64,000 nucleotides of DNA, from NCBI GenBank assembly GCA_005765155.1, contig VCCP01000006.1:2368501-2432500 (forward strand), read 5' to 3'. Each line of letters opens with the position of its first letter. Position 1 is the first letter of the stretch. This stretch comes from Zelopaecilomyces penicillatus. Its lineage: Eukaryota > Ascomycota > Sordariomycetes > Hypocreales > Pseudodiploosporaceae. Under the pieces are notes generated by a model. That model did not search any database. It had not been told where the DNA came from and worked only from the letters and a program-made list of their open reading frames with translations. A program made the position numbers and the translations under genes. Of this stretch, positions 37,801 to 48,916 are shown piece by piece.

Positions 37801-38850
37801 AGGTATAATTAATAGATTAAGTATTTTACTTTCTTTAAATTATTAAGATAAAGCCTGTTTTTTATTATAGAGAACCTTTAGGAAAATATTAATCTTCTAT
37901 TAGGTTAATATATTCTTAGTTTAAGAGAGGATTTCCTTAAGGTATTCTCTATAGAGTTGGGATCCCTTAAGTATATTAAAGAACTTTAGGGTAATATATT
38001 TAATAAAGAGTATATCTAGATTGATTCTTCCTTTTATTTTCTTTTATTTCTTCTTTTTCTAAAATAGATTACTATTAAATATAGACCTATCTAAAGGAAT
38101 ATTATTAATAGGATTAACTTTATTAGCCTTCTTCTTATATAAGATATAAATATATATCTTAGAGGGACTATATAATCAATATATTCCCCTTCTTCTAGAT
38201 TTCTTCTTTTTCTTTAGGGAGTCTAATTTAATCTTAGCTACTTCTAAAGCTTTAATATACTACTTTATAGACTCTATTAATATACTCCTAATAATCACCT
38301 TATTATTATCAGAGTTAAGCTCTATTAATATTTCTTTATTATCCTTAAAAAGCTATTCTAGATTAATTAATTCCTTATTATTAATTATACCTTTAATAAT
38401 ATAATTAATATTTAGTTTTCTAAGGAGTTAGGTTTATTTTATTCCTAATAAATAATACCTATAGTAGAAGTAATTACTTATATTTACCCTATTTAGTATT
38501 ATATATATAAGTCTTTGCTCTTCTAAGAATAATTAAATAATAGCTTAGTTATTCTAATAAATAGTATCCTTAGGATAAAGGGTATTATAACTCTATCCAA
38601 TGCTATATATAGGTAAGTGGATATCCAAGTGGTTTCTATATAGAGTTAAACTTCTACTTCTTTAATTATTTAAGTGATCTACCTAGAGAATAATATTATT
38701 TTAATCTTGATTAGACTATATTTAACCCTATATTTCTTAGCCAGTGATTTTAAGATAATATTGCCTTTAGAGCCTAAATCAATAAATATATTCACTGCTT
38801 TCCCTTCTTAAGAATCAATCCTAACTTAGATCTTAAATATTTATTATATA
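34830..38850 (-). pseudogene. Gypsy II pol (inactivated)
   Basis: Collinear with the pol of Gypsy I at an offset that places protease near 38800, RT near 37770-37080, RNase H near 36860-36450 and integrase near 36240-34840. The same RT signatures can be read in reverse around 37600-37700 (the FFIKKKDK region), again with many stops. It is slightly less RIP-altered than Gypsy I and III in places. Confidence 0.75.
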
Positions 38851-39999
38851 TTTAATAACCAATAGCTATCCAAGTATATTTAAGTAATCTTATAAGGTAT
38901 CTTATTAAAAGAGAAGCTTATATTATTATAGAGATTATCTTTAACCAATTCTAGAATATAGAAATAATATAGATTCGATAGATCTATATTATTTTAACCT
39001 TAATTAGATAATACTATTTAATACTAGCTATAATTAAGAGAGGCTTCTTCTTATATCTTAATTATAGCTATAATACTAGTATATAATTATTTAATTAGCT
39101 TATTAAAGAAGGCTTTATTATATCTTATCTATAAATAAACTTGAATTGCTTCTATTATATTCTTTAGCTTTATTAAAGATATAGGATTATCTAATTTCTT
39201 CCTAGGGATATAAAGGACTTCTATTATATCTTTAGTCTAATCCAATAGATCCTGGCCTATAATTATCCTAAGCTCTAGATTAAGATTAATCAATATATAA
39301 AATAGTATAGCAATCATCTTTATAAGTAAGATCTCTTTTAGTTTTAATTAGTGGTAAGGAAGTCTTATACTTTAATTTATTGTTTATAATATATTCTTAG
39401 GTATAGTTACTGGATTAGAAGATATTATCTTATCTAATATTAGAGTAGCCTTAAGAATAGGCTCCTAATATATAATAATTAAAGGTTTAATTAACTCTTT
39501 ATTATTATCCCTCTATCTTTTTCTTTTATTAATATTTATATTAATTATATATATTAATACTATTTAATCCTCTATATCTTTATATTAAGAGAGTAATATA
39601 AAAGAAGTTTAGATTATATTTTTATTAGATATAATATCTAAGTATTATAACTTTATAGATTACTATTTAGGGCTTAGATAAGAGATATATTTTCTAAAGA
39701 TTATACTTTTATATTTATTTAATACCTATTCAAAGTATTAAGGGACTCTAACTTTAATTAAAGGGATAAGAGGTATAACTATATAATTAAGGAAGTTAAT
39801 AGCTCAAGCTATTATAAGCTTCTAATAGTATCCTTTTATCTTAAGGAACTACTATATAATAGTAGAAGGAATTATACTCTGGCCTATAATACATCCTAGA
39901 TTCAATATTCTAATATATAAATTATATATATAGAACCCAAGTTTAGTATTATATACTAATTCACTATAATGGGAGGGAAAATGGCTTAATGAGTTATAG

Positions 40000-41300
40000 T
40001 ATTAATAATTATTCTTATCTTACCTCCCTTAAAGGGAGGAGATATTAAAATCCTTATTATTATTAAGATTAAATATTATCTGATTGGATGAAAAACTTAT
40101 TAGGCCTTTATACTATAGATCCTTATTAATATATATATTAGTACCTATCTGTATTTTGATAATTATTTAAGTAATATCTTCCCTAATAGTTATATTAATC
40201 TTAAGGTTATTAATAAGCTTAATTAACTTCTCTATATCTATTAGTTTAGCTTTAAGGGGTATAGTCTTAGTAATAGTTAAAAAGAACTTTTCTTTAGGGT
40301 AAAGGTCCTATATAATTAGATTCTTTATTATAATGATTTGATTAAGTATTATTCTAGTGATAATTGTGTTTATCTGGTTCCTGAGACTGTTAGAAGTCTT
40401 ATGCTATTCAATGGCTAGTCCGATAGTTATTTAATTATTAAAGTATCCCTAGAGCTGCTTATATAGTATCTTCTTGAGTTTATAAAGATTATTAATAGAA
40501 TTTATTGAGATAACCTTGATAAGGAGCCTTACTAATATAGTCTTATATAATATATAAGATAATGGTTTTAAGTCCTTTTAATTTGAATTATATTAGGAAG
40601 TATAGAATCTATACTTATTAAGCTAGTTTAGAATATCTTTAATGGACTCTAGGTGCTGTTATTTAAGTGCTTTTAAATAATCTTTATATAATCTTAATTA
40701 TTATAAATCTCCTTTAAAGAAATAGTTCTTTAATACTTTTTTAGCTTTTACCTATAAAAGATTATAGATAAATCCCTAAATAATATCTTTATAGGTATTA
40801 ATTATATAATATATAAAATAGTTATATTTCTTTTTATTAGTTATATTATTACCTTTTATCTTAAGCTTATAGCTTGAAAGGTATTTAATAATATTAATCC
40901 TATTAAAGTGTTTAATAAGCTTAAGGTTAATAGTATATCTCTTGGGTTTGTTTATAGTAAGGATATCCTTAAGACTATTAAGGAGAGTGATATTAATCTT
41001 AGTGATATTTTATTAAAAACTCTTAATAATATTATCCCTTAGCTGATTAATTGATTATAAGCCTAGTCCACTAGGGGAAGGGCTATTAGAATTTATAATA
41101 GATATTATACTAAGTAAAGGAATGCTTAGAGTAAGGATATTAAGGGTAATGGTCTTAGGAGTGGTAATTTTAATAGTAGAGTTAGAGCTATTTAAAGGTC
41201 TTCTTCTTTAATATAGAGAATATCTACTTGAACTAGAGGCTAGTGATATACTAAGAAGATCCAGTGGTAATAAAGGCTTCCTATTATAGAGGTATTCAGA
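40000..41300 (-). pseudogene. Gypsy II gag-like region (degraded)
   Basis: Homologous by position and sequence to the gag-like segment of Gypsy I. It keeps more G and C (for example around 40320-40500 and 41080-41330), so it would be the best template for deciding the gag reading frame. No zinc-knuckle motif was recognised. Confidence 0.35.
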
Positions 41301-42180
41301 TATCCAGTCTAAGAAGGAGTTATCTTGACTCTTATATAATAATACCTTATTGATTATATTCTGGTATTAGTATAAAACCTTTCCTTTAGGGATAGGTATT
41401 ATATTTAAGTTAAGGATAATAGTTCCCATATTATTATAATCAAATAATATCTTATTTCTAAAATATTAAGATTACTCCTAAATAGGAAGCTTCTTTAGTA
41501 CCAAGGATAAGATCTATAAAGAGAGAAGAGAGATAAAAATATTTCCTAAGATTAGCTAAATTATTAGAATACTAATCTATAGTATAAAAAAGCAAAACCA
41601 AGGATTAATATATAATTAATACTACTTATTATTAATTAAATAATTAATATTAAAAGCTATATAAGCTAATCATTTATAATAGTTCTTTCTATACTTACTT
41701 ATATTTTAATTAAATAAAATTAATAAATTTAGGGTACTCTATCTTTTTAATCTAATATTTAATAAATAAGTTATCTTTTATATATATTCTAGATAGAAGC
41801 TTATCTTAGAATTAAATATTCCCTTATTTTTTCTCTTAATAATTCAATATTCTATAATATTAGATTTTAATAGAAAAGAAATTAATAATATCTTGCTATT
41901 TAGCTGGGATAATATATAATATCCCTGCTTTATAGACTTTAGGTCTTTTAATAAATAAGCTTAGCTCTTTTACTTTTAGATTTCTAGGCTATTATCCTTA
42001 GAGGTATCTCTTGATTATACTGGTTAGAAGGTCTTATAAGGGTGCCTATAATAATTCTTCTTGGACTGGTTTTTGCAATAGCTTAAAAGTGCCCCTGAAT
42101 GCATTATATTATCAGTCTGGTATCAATTGATCCTTCTAATAATAAAGCAAATAAGATATCTCCCTATCTTGATTATTAGT

Positions 42181-42577
42181 TTTGATAAGAGGAAAACAAT
42201 ATATATAATAATACTAATATCACCTATAGAATTATAGGGTGATTTTAGGGTAGTTATATAGCCAGTATAGTCTATAAGGATTAAATAGGCAAGAAAAGCT
42301 ATAAAGTAATAATATAATAAATTAAACTTAAGGGATTAATTGATTATCCTATAACTGATCAGATAAAGAAGATAGCTTTTTAATAGCTAGTCTTTTAAAT
42401 ATACTAGAAAATTCTTAGGTAGAAGGGGGGGAAGAAAACTTGAATTTGATAATATCTGCCTATTTAAATGGCCTGGGTATAGTCTATCTACTTATATAGT
42501 TCAATCCCCCTAAGTGCAGCTTATACAGCTATAGCTTAGTCAACTAGCAAGGGGGTGTGTTCAACCCAGCCATCAAA
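42181..42577 (-). repeat. Gypsy LTR C (5' LTR of Gypsy II)
   Basis: 397 bp, from TTTGATAAGAGG to CCCAGCCATCAAA. The right end keeps the original CCAGCCATCAAA terminus. Immediately inside the element, on the minus strand, the sequence is ACTAATAATCAAGATAGGG, where a primer-binding site should be. It is not the common TGG-type tRNA-3'-end complement. Confidence 0.9.
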
Positions 42578-42587
42578 GTAGTAATAG

Positions 42588-42983
42588 TTTGATAGCTGGG
42601 TTAAATACACCCCCTTGCTAATTGATTAAGCTATAGCTGTATAAGCTGCACTTAGAGGGATTGAACTATATAAGTAGATAGGCTATACCCGGGCTATTTA
42701 AACAGACAGATATCATCGAATTCAAGTTTTTTTTCCCTCTTCTACCTAAGAATTTTCTAATATATTTAAAAGACTAGCTATTAAAAAGCTATCTTCTTTA
42801 TCTAATTAGTTATAAGATAATTAATTAATCCCTTAAGTTTAATTTATTATATTATTGCTTTATAGCCTTTCTTATCTATTTAATTCTTATAGACTATACT
42901 AGCTATATAATTACCCTAAAATCACTCTATAGTTCTATGGGTAGTATTAGTGTTATTATATATATTGTTTTCCTTTTATTAAA
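42588..42983 (+). mobile_element. Solo Gypsy LTR D in the copia 3' LTR
   Basis: 396 bp, from TTTGATAGCTGGG to TTATTAAA, flanked by the exact 4-bp duplication ATAG (42584-42587 and 42984-42987). It has no internal sequence, so it is a solo LTR left by recombination. It lies head-to-head with LTR C, ten bases away, making a near-400-bp inverted repeat. Confidence 0.9.
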
Positions 42984-42987
42984 ATAG

Positions 42988-43415
42988 CAGTGGAAGAAAG
43001 GTAGTAAATAGTTATCTAGAGTAAAGTCTATAAAAAAGAAGAAAGAAGTGATTGAATTATTAATAGAGAAAGAAAGCAGGATTCAACTAGGAATCTAGCT
43101 ATCTTATATATTTAAATAATACTAGGATTATTTGAAATTATTTAAGAATTCTAAATAATATTTCTTTAGATTTCTAAGCATTCCAAATAATAAGAAAGGG
43201 AGAGGTATAAGGGATAAGCCCTTATTTTACTAGTCTAGCCCGATATAGCAGATCAGACTGCATAGGCTTTTTAGGTCTTATAATAGGTTAGGCTGCTATC
43301 TTATAATAGGTCTGGCTGTTAGAGCTATAGCAGGTTTAGCTGCTAAGCTATAGTAGGTCTAGCTACTAGTCTTATAATAGGTCAGGCTGTTATATAAAAC
43401 CCACTTATTTTAACA
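42988..43415 (-). repeat. Copia copy 2, 3' LTR, main fragment
   Basis: 428 bases matching 20740-21167 of copia copy 1. On the minus strand it begins TGTTAAAATAAGTGGG directly after the purine-rich AAAGGGAG, as a 3' LTR should. It contains tandem-like TATAATAGGTCTGGCTG units. It is less mutated than copy 1. Confidence 0.85.
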
Positions 43416-43424
43416 CTCCCTTTA
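43416..43424 (-). other. Copia polypurine tract
   Basis: On the minus strand AAAGGGAG lies directly upstream of the LTR start TGTTAAAA. This is the expected position and composition for the plus-strand DNA primer of a Ty1/Copia element. Confidence 0.7.
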
Positions 43425-43509
43425 GCAAGCTATATATATATAGCTAGCTTTTAATAGGGGGTTTTTACAGGTTTAATAGGCTTAAAAAGCCCTGAAAAAC
43501 AGGGCCTAT

Positions 43510-43906
43510 TTTAATAAGAGGAAAACAACACACACAACAACACCAACACCACCCATAGAACTATAGGGTGATTTTAGGGTAGTTACATAGCCAGCATAGT
43601 CCGTAAGGATTGAATAGGCAAGAAAAGCCACGAAGCGGTGATATGATGAATTGAATCTTGAGGGATTAATTAATCATCCCATAACTGATCAGATAAAAAA
43701 GACAGCTTTTTAATAGCTAGTCTTTTGAATGCACTAGAAAATTCTTAGGTAGAAGGGGGAAAAAAAACTTGAATTCAATGATATCTGCCTATTTAAATAG
43801 CCTAGGTATGGTCTATCTACTTATACAGTTCAATCCCCTTAAGTGCAGCTTATATAGCTATAGCTTAATCAATTAATAAGAGGGTGTGTTTAACCCAGTT
43901 ATTAAA
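43510..43906 (-). mobile_element. Solo Gypsy LTR E in the copia 3' untranslated region
   Basis: 397 bp, flanked by the exact 4-bp duplication CTAT (43506-43509 and 43907-43910), with no internal sequence. It interrupts the copia sequence between polypurine tract and RNase H; copia copy 1 is uninterrupted at this point. It keeps the CACACACAACAACACCAACA segment, so it is a rather lightly mutated copy. Confidence 0.9.
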
Positions 43907-44119
43907 CTATTAAAGCCTTAGTTAGCTTATTAATAGGTATAGCCTTAGTTATAAGATAATTTATCTTAAATAGCTTACTAGCTGTTTCCTGCCTAATATA
44001 GTGGAATTTTAGTAGGGTATACTTAGTTTAGGTATACTAATTAGGGTTCTTAGTATTGATTATAGAGGCTGTATTATTATAATATAGGTCTATAGACCGC
44101 TGAAGGGGGATTTTTAGCT

Positions 44120-47100
44120 CTATAAAGAGCCTAGAGAGCTATTTTAGCTCTTTTATAGCCTTTACTAAAGCATCTGATTCAGCTTTTATAGTTGAGAGGG
44201 CTATAATGGTCTGTTTTTTAGCCTTCTAGTAGATAGGCCTGCTAGCTAGCTTAAAGAGGTACCTATAAATGGATTTGCTAGTGGTTTTATAGCCTGCAAA
44301 ATCACTGTTTGAATAGCCTAGCAGCTGAAGAGCTGGCTGTCTAACCTATATAAGGCCTAAAGCCTTATATAAGATAGCTAGTTCTTTAAAGCCTTTTAGA
44401 TACTTTAGAAGGTTTCTAGCTGTGTTATAGTGGTTGATATAGCTTTATTATATATATTAAGAAAGCTATTATATTAGAAAGGCTATATTAGGCTTGAAAA
44501 GCAGTATAAGATATATTAAAGTCCTTATAATCTACTAATAGATCTGTTGTTCGATAGGGGTAAGACCCCTTTTTAGGGGTTCTTTTAGTGCTTTAGGCTA
44601 TAGGGGGATAGCTATAGGGGTTATATCTTATAGCTGAAAGCGCTAAAGAGCCTTATTAATATACTAAGACTGGTGCAGCTATAGCTCTCTTTTAGCTCAG
44701 TTATAATTGATTTGGACCCCTAAGAAAAAGGCTGTAGGGCCTTTATCTTCTATAGTAAAGACCTTATTTAACAGGCGTTTTAGCTTGTTAATATAGGGTA
44801 GGTCAGGTCCTATAATAAGGCAGTCATTAATATAGGTTATAATAAAGGTATTAGTCTTAGTATTAATAAAGACTACTGGGTTAGAGATTAAGGGTTAGAA
44901 CCCTAGGGTAGCTAGCAGCTTAATTAGCTGCTATTACCACTTATAGGGGCCTTGCTTTAGCCTATATAGGGCCTTTTTCAGCAGGATAACCTGTTTTATA
45001 GCAGGGTTATAGCCTAGCTTAGCTAATAAGGCTGTTAAAGGCTGGTTTCTAAGGGTCTGGGTCTCTATAAAAGAAGAGAGACCTTCTAAAAAAGGGATAA
45101 AATACATGACTTTAGCTTGTAAAATCTGATGGAATTCACTATAAATAGCACTAATCCATTGTTTTTTAGCAGGGTCTTCTAAGGCTTATTTTCAGCTAGT
45201 AGATTCTAAAGAAGCCTTAGCAATGAATTTTACTTTTAGCTTATAGTAGATATCTATAGAGTAGGCAAGATCTAGCTGTATAGGTTTAGAGTCTTCTAAC
45301 AGCTGTTCAGGCTGTTTAGTAGGCTATAGCAATTGTATTATAGGCTATAATACAGGCTGTGACAGCTGTTATAATGGTTATGGCAGCTGTTATAGTATCT
45401 ATAGTATAGGCTCTAGCAGCTAAATAGGTTTTCTAGCTTGATTAAGGGCTTGTAAATCAGTCAGATCCTTTAGAGTAGGTTGATCTATTGATTTTAATGG
45501 GGTGTAAAGCTCTTTTAATTCTCCCTCTAAGCTAGAAGAGCTCTAAAGACTATAAAAATTACCCTTAAGGCCCTAACTTATAGGGCCTATTCCTTCTATA
45601 ATACAAAGAAAAGAGGTCTTAATTACCTATTAGTAGGAAGGTATATAGACCAAATAGATGTTTTTGCCTAGTATAGCCAGCAGCCTAGCTAGCTCTGTTC
45701 TAGGGCTTAGTTTAGCACCTTATTAGCACTTCTCAGCAGAGATAACAACCTTATAGTAGGCTCTAATAGCTCTATAGGCTGTTAGATTTGGCTTGTTAAC
45801 TGCTAGAGCTGGTTTTAGCTCTTATAAGAAGAGCTATAGTAGGCTGAGGTCTCTGTTTATAACCATTGTATAGTTAATAAGGTTAACTATAGCAGGTAAA
45901 ATAACAGTCTAAAGAAAAAGTAGCAGTTAGGCCTAGATTATAGTGGCCTATAATTGATCTAGAATAACCCTTATAGAGCGTTCTAGTAGGCTATTTTATT
46001 TATAAATATAAGGGCTAGATATACTAAAACTAATACCTTTGTCTACTAACCAGTCTTTTAATAATACTAAGACCTCTTTTTCATTATTAAAATACAGCTA
46101 TAAAGGGTATTTTTTATAGTAGGCTTTTAGCCCTCTAAATAACCCCTTTATAATAGAGAAGATAATATAACCTTCCTTATTAGGTAGTAAGAGAACCTTT
46201 TAATAATAGGATTTTCTTTCTATTAGAATAAGCCCTATAAAGAGCTTATTATAAGGGGTTGGTTTTATCTAAAAGGTGTCTCCCTCTATAACCTTTAGTA
46301 CTTTCAGTAGGTCTGGAATTGGGTTTTTAAAGGGTCTATATACTGATTTAGCTTGTATATAAGCTAAACAGAAGAAATCTGCTTCTTTTACAACAGTAAA
46401 ATCAGGTAAGCCTGCTGAAATTTTAGCGGTCTTTTTTAGCAGCTATAGGCTAATATAGCTGAGACAGATGTGTTAAATCCCTGCTAGCTATAGCAGCTTT
46501 TGATAGCTAGTTTTAACTGAAAGACCTATATCTCCCTTTATAACAGTGTTTTTAGAGGGTTCTAGAAGGGATATAGCATCTTCTAGTGGGTCTTATAGCA
46601 GGCCTGAGTCTGGATCAGGGCTTTCTGGTGTATATAGGCCTGAAATTTCAGGGCTTTTTATTGGTTCTAGTAGCTGTTTAGCTGGTTCAGAGGGCTTAGT
46701 AAGGTCCTTATACATATCAGGGGGGGGTTTAAAGGTGATTTCAACCGCTATTGGATAGCTATAATAATGGTTGGAAGGCCCTGTAAATTCAGGTGTGGGC
46801 TTCTCTTTTTGCTAAAGGAAGAAGCTGTGTTTAGTAAAGTTTAGCAGTCCATAGCTGGTTCAATCCATTATAAATAGCTTCTCTTATAGAAGTGTACCAT
46901 TAGAAGTATAATACTTTACCCCACTCATTATATTTATATCCATATCAGGGATATATAGTGTATTTTTCAGCTCTAAAGTACTATAAGTTCTAGATTCAAG
47001 CCCTATAAGCACTATAAATACAGCTGTTCCAGATCCTTTTAGATAGATTGAACCACCATCAATTACTATAAGCCTTGGTTTCTTATTATAAGCATTATAA

Positions 47101-48350
47101 CTAATAAAGAGGGTTCTATTATTAATAATATAGTATATTAAGCCAGTATTATATAATAGGGCATTCTTTAAATTAGTGTTATAATGGGTGCTATAAGCTG
47201 TTTCTTTAGGCTTTATAGCTTTTAAACCTTCTATATCAGATTTAGAATCAGAGCTCTAGGTATTAGCTATAGTATTCCAGTCACCTATAGATAGGTTATA
47301 AGTGCCTATTATAAAGGAAGCTTTATTAGGTTCCTTGCTATTAGTAGCAGGCTTCTTTATCTTTTTATCCTTTTGAAAAGGCTTATAAGGCTGTTTTTCA
47401 ATGGATTTAAACGGTTTTTCCTTCTTCTTAAAGTCCTTATAGGTTTTTTTAGAAGGTTCCTTAGCTTCTCTAGCTCTATAGGAGCTAGCTTTTATAATTA
47501 AAGAGCTTTTATCTTATAGCTCTTCTAGTAAGTCTATTATAAGGAACTATAAATTCAAGGTGTTAAAAGAGATACTAAGCACTATATAAATCCTTATATT
47601 ATTCCTTTAGTATTTAGCCCACTATAGAAAAGCGTCTTTTATAGCCTTTAGATACTGATTTATCTAATCTATAGGCTGTATAATAACTAAAGCTAACTAT
47701 AGCTTAGTAAGTTAAGTATTAAATTCACTGTTAAATGCCTTTATAGAGCCTTTATAGCTGCTAAAGCTAAGCTTATAAAAGGCGCTATAAAGGGTTCTAT
47801 ACTATAGAGTAGCACTATAATAGTATTACTTATTCAATATTTTATAAGCTTTTAGCAGTATTATAACCCAACTTATAGAGGCTTATGGGTATTATATATA
47901 GCTATTATAAAGTAATAGAAGTAAAATAGCCTAATAATAGTTATTAAGGCTAAGGCTTATAGTAAGGTTTAAAAGAAAAGTGGGTAATTTAAGTGCTTAT
48001 AGTTGGATTGATAGGGCCTGAAGCTATTGGTTATAGTTGTTAGGGCCCCTTAATCTATAGGCTTCTGGAAAGGCCTGTATTTTCTTAGATAGCTCTTTTA
48101 AAGCTAGTTCCTTTAGTATATTGAAGGGCTGTGCTAGCTGTGGTAATAGCTAAGGTGGCTTAGATTAAGGTTGTGATGGTTCTTTAGTACTATCAGCTAT
48201 TATAGCCCCTATAACTCGGGCCTATAGCTGTTATAGTTACTGAATAAGCTCCTATATCTAGGACCAAAGAGCTTATAATTCTAATAAATTTCCTTTTATT
48301 GGAAGGTTCTGATCAGATATTTTCAGAGTTAGACTACTATAACTAGTGAT
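44120..48350 (-). pseudogene. Copia polyprotein: gag, protease, integrase, RT, RNase H (inactivated)
   Basis: Domain order protease-integrase-RT-RNase H on the minus strand defines Ty1/Copia. Gag starts about 48345 (SLTLKISDQNLPIKGNLLEL). The protease site reads LLYNTGLIYYIINNRTLF (about 47160-47108), with Asn for the catalytic Asp, followed by LYIPDMDINIMSG. Integrase includes FNNEKE where DNG-E is expected (about 46090) and PYIYK-NSLLERS for the PYTPQQNGVAER motif (46010-45970). RT reads KALYRLKQGPYKW and YINDCLIIGPD (about 44838-44806); the YVDD box has lost its first Asp. RNase H reads GYSNSDFAGYKTTSKS and KKQTIIALSTIKAESDALVK (about 44330-44140). Stops are scattered but long runs are readable. 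It is the best-preserved coding sequence in the repeat block. Confidence 0.85.
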
Positions 48351-48903
48351 TATAGCAGTATAAAAGAAAAATAAGCTTCTAAAAATAAGCTTATAGCTAT
48401 ATAACAGTGTTATAAACAGCTGAAAGTACCGATTATAGTAGTGCTATATATAGCTGGGTCTTAGTAAGAGCCCTGGAACTAGCTAATTGGCTAGAGGGGT
48501 GCCAGGCAAAAGGGTTGCCTATTATATACTAGCTATAATCAGGTTATAGCATAGCCAGCATAGTATCTTTGCTTAGTTAGCCAACTTCTATAATCTTATA
48601 TAGGCCTTTTATAAAGTTAACTAATAATTTAAGTGATTAACTATATTTGATATAATTAATAAAGCTATAATCTATAATTCTATAAGTCTAAATTAGTAAT
48701 CTATAAATCCGAAAGTAGGTTATACTATAAGCTATAGGTCTGATATTTAACTCTTATATATATAATGTTTTTTATAACTTCTAATTAATAGGAAATATAG
48801 GTCTGACTGGTTAGAGAAGGGATGAAAAATCTGATGTATAAAGAGGTTAAATACAGTAGGAAAAAGAGTCTTCTTTTTATAGTCTAGAATAACTATTCTT
48901 TTA

Positions 48904-48916
48904 GGCTTATAACTTA
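48904..48916 (-). other. Copia primer-binding site (candidate)
   Basis: On the minus strand TAAGTTATAAGCC directly follows the 5' LTR. Allowing RIP G-to-A changes it resembles GGTTATGGGCC, the internal initiator-tRNA-Met complement used by Drosophila copia. Position is right; the match is approximate. Confidence 0.45.

Larger units (their letters stand above)
29743..42577 (-). mobile_element. Gypsy II: complete-length Ty3/Gypsy element, 12.8 kb
   Basis: It is bounded by LTR B (29743-30139) and LTR C (42181-42577), both minus, and by an exact 4-bp duplication GTAG (29739-29742 and 42578-42581) in the copia LTR. It is the only copy with both LTRs in the window and serves as reference for the others. 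Order on the minus strand: 5' LTR C, leader, gag-like region (about 41300-40000), pol (about 38850-34830), then about 4.7 kb of unassigned 3' sequence before LTR B. All frames are broken by RIP. Confidence 0.88.

Noticed and set aside
46546..46758. 70-codon plus-strand open frame
   Set aside because: It lies antisense to the copia polyprotein between protease and integrase and is a mirror of that coding sequence.
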